In this document: piece by piece, positions 54,453 to 57,693 of the stretch
Numbering within the stretch: the stretch's first letter is position 1
Layout: each line of letters begins with the position of its first letter
Assembly: GCA_017396665.1 (NCBI GenBank)
Contig: JAFQLH010000065.1
Span: forward strand, 1-57,693
Direction of reading: 5' to 3'
DNA length: 57,693 nt
DNA from: Oscillospiraceae bacterium
Lineage (GTDB): Bacteria > Bacillota > Clostridia > Oscillospirales > Ruminococcaceae
Translations under genes and position numbers: made by a program
Notes under the pieces: generated by a model
What the model was told of the DNA's origin: nothing
What the model saw: the letters and a program-made list of their open reading frames with translations, nothing else
The model's database searches: none

Positions 54453-55409
54453 ATGGAAGGCAAAGAAGAGAAAAAGGGAGCAAAGGCGCTGTCTGCCTTT
54501 ATCGGCAAAGCATCTGATATAGGAAAGAAAGCGACCGACCTTGGTAAAAAAGCTGCAGGCGGTATCCAGAAGAGCACAAAGGTTATTGTCGAAAAGACAA
54601 AGAACGATATGCTCCAGAGAAGGATAAAGAAATATAATCCCGTTTTCCCTGATGACTATCGCAGTGAACAGTTCCATACACCGAATATGATTGTCATAGT
54701 AGACGATGCAGTCAGACGAGAAATCGATGTGTGCGAAGGTGCAATAGGCTGGCTCGGTAACGAAGGCGGTACGGAAGTGCTGTTTCTGTATGACGAGTGG
54801 GCAAGCGAAAGCGGCGTAACCTTTGTTCCTTCTATTGATTGTGATGCAGCATATTATATCGATAGTTTTGACCGTAACAGGTATATAAGAGTCGATACTA
54901 TATTCAGCAGAGCACAGGACGAAAGACTTGCAGAGCTTGAGAATATAGCATTTATGCTGGGTGCAAAGAGCTATAATATTGAGATTATAGAAACGACCTC
55001 AGAGGCTTCTTCCAAAGACATGAAGGTTAAGAACAGCCTTTCCGGAAAAGGAAACTCTGCGAGTGAAACAAATGAAAGTCATGTGAGTAACTCAAGCAGA
55101 GAAATGAGAAGCTCAAGAACATCCTCTGTGTTCAAGACGCAGGCTGCTCCAAGAGTGCCTAAGCTTAAGTGGTTTGCACATAACCACAGTATGCTCCAGC
55201 TTATAAAAATGCGTTGTTCTGAGGACAACTATATCGAATCCAAGGTTCTCGAAATACAGGGCTCAACTATTTCTGCACTTTCTAAAAGTGCAGCTTGCTC
55301 AATTGATGCCGCACTCGGAAAACTAGGAAACGCAAAATCTTCTGTTTCTATGGAGAGTCAGGCGAATAAGGAGCATAACAGTATACTTATATTTAACGTG
55401 CAATTCTAA
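54453..55409 (+). CDS. Unknown protein with helical N-terminus and Ser-rich linker
   Basis: A 318-residue protein without signal peptide. Residues 1-50 are Lys/Ala/Gly-rich and helical with repeated G/A-K-K-A turns (DIGKKATDLGKKAAGGI). A folded region (55-175) has NMIVIVDDAVRREIDVCEGA, GGTEVLFLYDEWA and YIDSFDRNRYIRVDTIF. A Ser-rich linker (180-230) leads to a C-terminal domain. Strong AGGAGG. No family was recognised, and it lies between galM and a Dabb gene without a clear functional link. Confidence 0.6.
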   Translation: MEGKEEKKGAKALSAFIGKASDIGKKATDLGKKAAGGIQKSTKVIVEKTKNDMLQRRIKKYNPVFPDDYRSEQFHTPNMIVIVDDAVRREIDVCEGAIGWLGNEGGTEVLFLYDEWASESGVTFVPSIDCDAAYYIDSFDRNRYIRVDTIFSRAQDERLAELENIAFMLGAKSYNIEIIETTSEASSKDMKVKNSLSGKGNSASETNESHVSNSSREMRSSRTSSVFKTQAAPRVPKLKWFAHNHSMLQLIKMRCSEDNYIESKVLEIQGSTISALSKSAACSIDAALGKLGNAKSSVSMESQANKEHNSILIFNVQF

Positions 55410-55461
55410 GCAAGGTAACGAGAGAGGAAAAACGCCGAAAGTTATCAAGGAGGAATAATCT

Positions 55462-55560
55462 ATGCTGATGACCTACGACGTAAGCGTTGCCGACTATCAG
55501 AGAATAGAAGGCGAATTGAGTGACAACATCCTCACAGGCGGCCTCACCCTGCCGGAATAA
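55462..55560 (+). CDS. Small ORF, 32 residues
   Basis: It has a near-perfect AAGGAGG site and ATG, then reads MLMTYDVSVADYQRIEGELS and stops with TAA right before the next ribosome site. It could be a small protein or the surviving start of a truncated gene. The neighbours on both sides are complete. Confidence 0.4.
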   Translation: MLMTYDVSVADYQRIEGELSDNILTGGLTLPE

Positions 55561-55577
55561 TTAAAAGGAGTAAAACT

Positions 55578-55859
55578 ATGCTCAGACATATCTGTATGTT
55601 CAAGCTCGTGTCAGTGGATGAAGCTGATACATTTATAGAAAAAGCACAGGTGTTAAAAGACTTGCCAATGGTAAAAGGCTTTGATGTGGTGAAGAATGCT
55701 GAAGGTATGCCCGAAAGCAACTTTACCGTATCGCTCATTATCGACTTTGATAACGCACAAGGCCTCGCACAGTACCAGACCTGCCCGACACACGTCGGGT
55801 TCGGTAAGTATGTCGCAACCGTCAAAACGGACAGAGCTTGTATAGATTACGAATTTTAA
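55578..55859 (+). CDS. Dabb-domain (stress-responsive A/B barrel) protein
   Basis: A 93-residue ferredoxin-like dimeric barrel protein. The N-terminal LRHICMFKLV, central GFDVVKNAEG and C-terminal THVGFGKYVATVKTDRACIDYEF are typical of the family. Role unknown; members include decarboxylases and stress proteins. AAAGGAG precedes the ATG. The gene ends 18 bp before a hairpin that reaches the spoVAD ribosome site. Confidence 0.85.
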   Translation: MLRHICMFKLVSVDEADTFIEKAQVLKDLPMVKGFDVVKNAEGMPESNFTVSLIIDFDNAQGLAQYQTCPTHVGFGKYVATVKTDRACIDYEF

Positions 55860-55877
55860 TGAATAAAAATAAGAATT

Positions 55878-55915
55878 CCTCCGATACTAAATTAAAGTAT
55901 CGGAGGTGTTTTTTT
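55878..55915 (+). promoter_or_regulatory. Hairpin that combines a terminator with the spoVAD ribosome site
   Basis: A perfect 10-bp stem (CCTCCGATAC / GTATCGGAGG) with a 9-nt loop is followed by TGTTTTTTT and the ATG. GGAGG of spoVAD forms the 3' arm. It can end the Dabb transcript or hide the ribosome site when read through. Confidence 0.65.
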
Positions 55916-56947
55916 ATGTCGCAAGCCCTTAGCGGATGTACCTATAAATTACTCAGTTGCCCAAGTATCGTCACAAGTGCCTGCGTCGGCGGCAGAACCG
56001 AGCAGAAAGGCCCTATGCACGACTACTTTGACTTGACAAATGACGACGACTATTTCGGAATGGAAACCTATGAGCAAGCCGAGAGCTTTATGCAGAAAAA
56101 AGCAATCGAGCTCGCCCTCGATAAGCTCCGGCTCACAAGCGAAGACATCGACTTTATGTTCGGCGGCGACCTTCTTAACCAGTGTACAGGAACAACCTAC
56201 GGAGTCAGAGACCTCAATATTCCCTTTCTCGGAATCTATGGCGCATGCTCAACAATGGCAGAAGGACTCCTCCTGTCGTCCCTTATGGCTGATAACGGTG
56301 TCGGAAATAAAATCCTCGCAGTTACCTCATCGCATTTCTGTACAGCAGAAAGACAGTACCGCTTTCCCCTCGACTACGGAGGCCAGCGTACCCCGACATC
56401 ACAGTGGACCGCAACAGCGAGTGGTGCCCTGGTGGTGTCCGCCAAAGGAAACGGGCCCTATGTTAGAGCTGTTACAATAGGAAGAATTGTTGATATGGGC
56501 GTGAGCGATGCCAACAATATGGGCGCAGCAATGGCTCCCGCAGCCTCGGAAACAATCTCAGCTTTCTTCAAAGATACTAAAATGACACCGCAGGACTTCG
56601 ATTTTGTCGTAACAGGTGACCTCGGCCTCGTCGGAAGCCGTATCGTTACCGACTTGCTCTTGCGTGACGGCTTCGATGTGAGGGAAAACCATAAGGATTG
56701 CGGAAAAATGATTTTTGATACTGAAAGCCAGGACGTCCACGCAGGCGGAAGCGGATGCGGTTGTGCCGCAAGTATGCTGTGCGGATACTTTGTCCCACAG
56801 CTAAGAGCAGGTGTAATCAAGAATATCCTGTTTGTCGCAACAGGTGCCCTTATGTCACCAACTATAAACCAGCAGGGCGAAAGCATCCCTTCAATTGCCC
56901 ACGCCGTGTGGATTTCATCAGATAACGGAAAGGATGAAACAATATGA
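55916..56947 (+). CDS. spoVAD: Stage V sporulation protein AD
   Basis: A 343-residue thiolase-fold protein of the SpoVA channel, which binds and imports dipicolinate into the forespore. Typical sequences are TSACVGGRTEQKGPMHDYFD, FGGDLLNQCTGTTYGVRDL, GIYGACSTMAEGL and DVHAGGSGCGCAASMLCGYF. The ATG at 55916 is chosen because it follows GGAGGTG and matches family N-termini. Overlaps spoVAE by 4 bp (ATGA). spoVAC, usually the gene before it, is absent in this window. Confidence 0.96.
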   Translation: MSQALSGCTYKLLSCPSIVTSACVGGRTEQKGPMHDYFDLTNDDDYFGMETYEQAESFMQKKAIELALDKLRLTSEDIDFMFGGDLLNQCTGTTYGVRDLNIPFLGIYGACSTMAEGLLLSSLMADNGVGNKILAVTSSHFCTAERQYRFPLDYGGQRTPTSQWTATASGALVVSAKGNGPYVRAVTIGRIVDMGVSDANNMGAAMAPAASETISAFFKDTKMTPQDFDFVVTGDLGLVGSRIVTDLLLRDGFDVRENHKDCGKMIFDTESQDVHAGGSGCGCAASMLCGYFVPQLRAGVIKNILFVATGALMSPTINQQGESIPSIAHAVWISSDNGKDETI

Positions 56948-57300
56948 ATTACCTCTGGGCGTTCCTCGTAGGCGGTGCACTTTGTGCAATCGGCCAGCTC
57001 CTTATTGATTATACAAAGCTCACTCCCGCAAGAATCCTCGTAGCTTATGTGGTTATCGGTGTAATACTCGGCGGCTTTGGTGTCTATGACAACCTCGTCG
57101 ATTTTGCCGGCGCAGGTGCAACAGTCCCACTCACAGGCTTTGGCAACCTGCTCGCCGAGGGCGTCAGAAAAGCTGTGGACGAAATAGGATTCCTAGGCGT
57201 GTTTACAGGCGGTCTGACCTCTGCCGCAGGCGGAATTTGTGCCGCAATCGTGTTCGGATTCTTAGCGGCTCTCTGCTTTAAAAGTAAGGGCAAACAGTAG
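56944..57300 (+). CDS. spoVAE: Stage V sporulation protein AE
   Basis: A 118-residue membrane protein with about four helices, partner of SpoVAD in dipicolinate transport. The family core MNYLWAFLVGGALCAIGQLL and GFLGVFTGGLTSAAGGICAA is clear. Its start is coupled to the spoVAD stop by an ATGA overlap. Terminator follows within 30 bp. Confidence 0.95.
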   Translation: MNYLWAFLVGGALCAIGQLLIDYTKLTPARILVAYVVIGVILGGFGVYDNLVDFAGAGATVPLTGFGNLLAEGVRKAVDEIGFLGVFTGGLTSAAGGICAAIVFGFLAALCFKSKGKQ

Positions 57301-57322
57301 TAAAAGAACAGGAAAACGTTAT

Positions 57323-57360
57323 CAGACGTGCAGTTTTTTGTGCGTCTGTTTTCGTTTTGC
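57323..57360 (+). terminator. Terminator of spoVADE
   Basis: CAGACG...CGTCTG hairpin with a T-rich loop, then TTTTCGTTTTG. Confidence 0.7.
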
Positions 57361-57421
57361 ACACAAATTTCACCTTTTTTCAAACTTTATTGGTCAACTG
57401 CACGAAAAGTGTTTTTTGCTG

Positions 57422-57450
57422 TTGACATTTGAAAGCGAACGTGATAGAAT
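57422..57450 (+). promoter_or_regulatory. rRNA operon promoter
   Basis: TTGACA (57422-57427), 17 bp, TAGAAT (57445-57450). Strong sigma-A match ahead of the 16S gene, which fits an rrn P1 or P2. Confidence 0.85.
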
Positions 57451-57456
57451 AAACAA

Positions 57457-57652
57457 GTCGCTGCGAGACACGACAGTGAAACGCAGACACAAAGCACCTT
57501 GAAAATTGAACAATCGGAAACACAAGAAAAAACCCTTGTAGAAATTACTTTGAGTAATTAAGAAGGTCAAGCATTAAGACCAAAAAATGAATGCAAGTCA
57601 GTATAGAAACTGAGCGAAAAGGTATTAACCGCTTAAGCGGATAATATACAAA
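57457..57652 (+). other. Pre-16S rRNA leader
   Basis: About 195 nt between promoter and 16S, no ORF. GCACCTTGAAAATTGAACA at 57496-57514 matches a block that often precedes Clostridia rRNAs. AT-rich palindromes (TTAACCGCTTAAGCGG) near the end may form part of the processing stem. Confidence 0.7.
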
Positions 57653-57693
57653 CTTAATTAAGAGTTTGATCCTGGCTCAGGACGAACGCTGGC
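57653..57693 (+). rRNA. 16S rRNA, 5' end only
   Basis: AGAGTTTGATCCTGGCTCAG at 57661-57680 is the universal 16S 5' sequence, followed by GACGAACGCTGGC. The gene runs off the window end. Confidence 0.98.

Noticed and set aside
1..57652. tRNA genes
   Set aside because: No cloverleaf with a GGTTCRA T-arm was recognised before the 16S gene.
1..57693. CRISPR array, prophage or intact insertion sequence
   Set aside because: No regular short repeats with spacers, no phage structural or integrase genes, and no transposase frame were seen on either strand.
1..57693. Global UAA recoding
   Set aside because: Many complete genes end in TAA at the expected length, so the two in-frame UAA codons need a local explanation.

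Overview
The window reads as chromosome of an anaerobic, spore-forming Firmicute of class Clostridia. The best guess is the Ruminococcus/Oscillospiraceae group; this is an inference from gene content and style, not a computed placement. Support comes from sporulation genes (Spo0A, SpoIVB, SpoVAD, SpoVAE), FtsEX, RNase Y, T-box riboswitches, strong AGGAGG-type ribosome sites, TTG starts, near-consensus sigma-A promoters with 16-18 bp spacers, and the absence of respiratory genes. Almost everything is housekeeping. The last bases are the 5' end of a 16S rRNA gene, so the window stops inside an rRNA operon.

Layout. 1-201: half of a dispersed palindromic repeat. 225-3457 (-): ABC-2 exporter pair and an anchored protein. 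3632-4342: zinc-ribbon membrane protein. 4408-6750 (-): GH31 alpha-xylosidase. 6967-8548 (-): ftsEX. 8643-9728 (-): CdaR/PucR-type regulator. 10073-10345 (-): HPr. 10641-11899 (-): rimM-trmD. 12041-14165 (-): two-component system. 14360-16576 (-): spoIVB-spo0A. 16817-17443: small membrane protein. 17603-22734: a four-gene acylation cassette (MBOAT, DHHW, FkbH-like, acyl carrier protein). 22917-23389: zinc-ribbon membrane protein and a micro-ORF. 23461-26344: T-box and a fused TIM-barrel/acyl-CoA ligase gene broken by one in-frame UAA. 26359-26638: second copy of the palindromic repeat. 26703-27588: NusG-II protein and Gx transporter. 27688-29331: a second acyl-CoA ligase. 29446-30981 (-): O-antigen-ligase-like protein. 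31158-32723 (-): RNase Y, also broken by one in-frame UAA. 32865-36859: threonine-type T-box, membrane protein, lipase and thrS. 37002-41346: MoxR, DUF58 and transglutaminase. 41397-44357 (-): aminotransferase and argS. 44576-52377: recJ, relA, MBL hydrolase, hemZ, rlmD. 52406-53207: AT-rich unknown gene with an internal duplication and a small ORF. 53364-55859: galM, an unknown gene, a small ORF and a Dabb protein. 55916-57300: spoVAD-spoVAE. 57422-57693: rRNA promoter, leader and start of 16S.

How the genes connect. The RecJ-RelA-RlmD block, TrmD/RimM and ThrS/ArgS serve translation and the stringent response. Spo0A, SpoIVB and SpoVA proteins serve sporulation from commitment to dipicolinate uptake. 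The MBOAT cassette looks like a machine that loads a small acyl group on a carrier protein and passes it to a surface polymer. The most interesting metabolic idea is that a leucine-type T-box controls an acyl-CoA ligase, which would fit activation of isovalerate for leucine synthesis as known in rumen bacteria that need branched-chain volatile acids.

Points that deserve attention are the flipped core of the 280-bp palindromic element, two in-frame UAA codons in otherwise intact conserved genes, the leucine-type T-box, the hairpin that buries the spoVAD ribosome site, and the duplicated-module protein at 52406.
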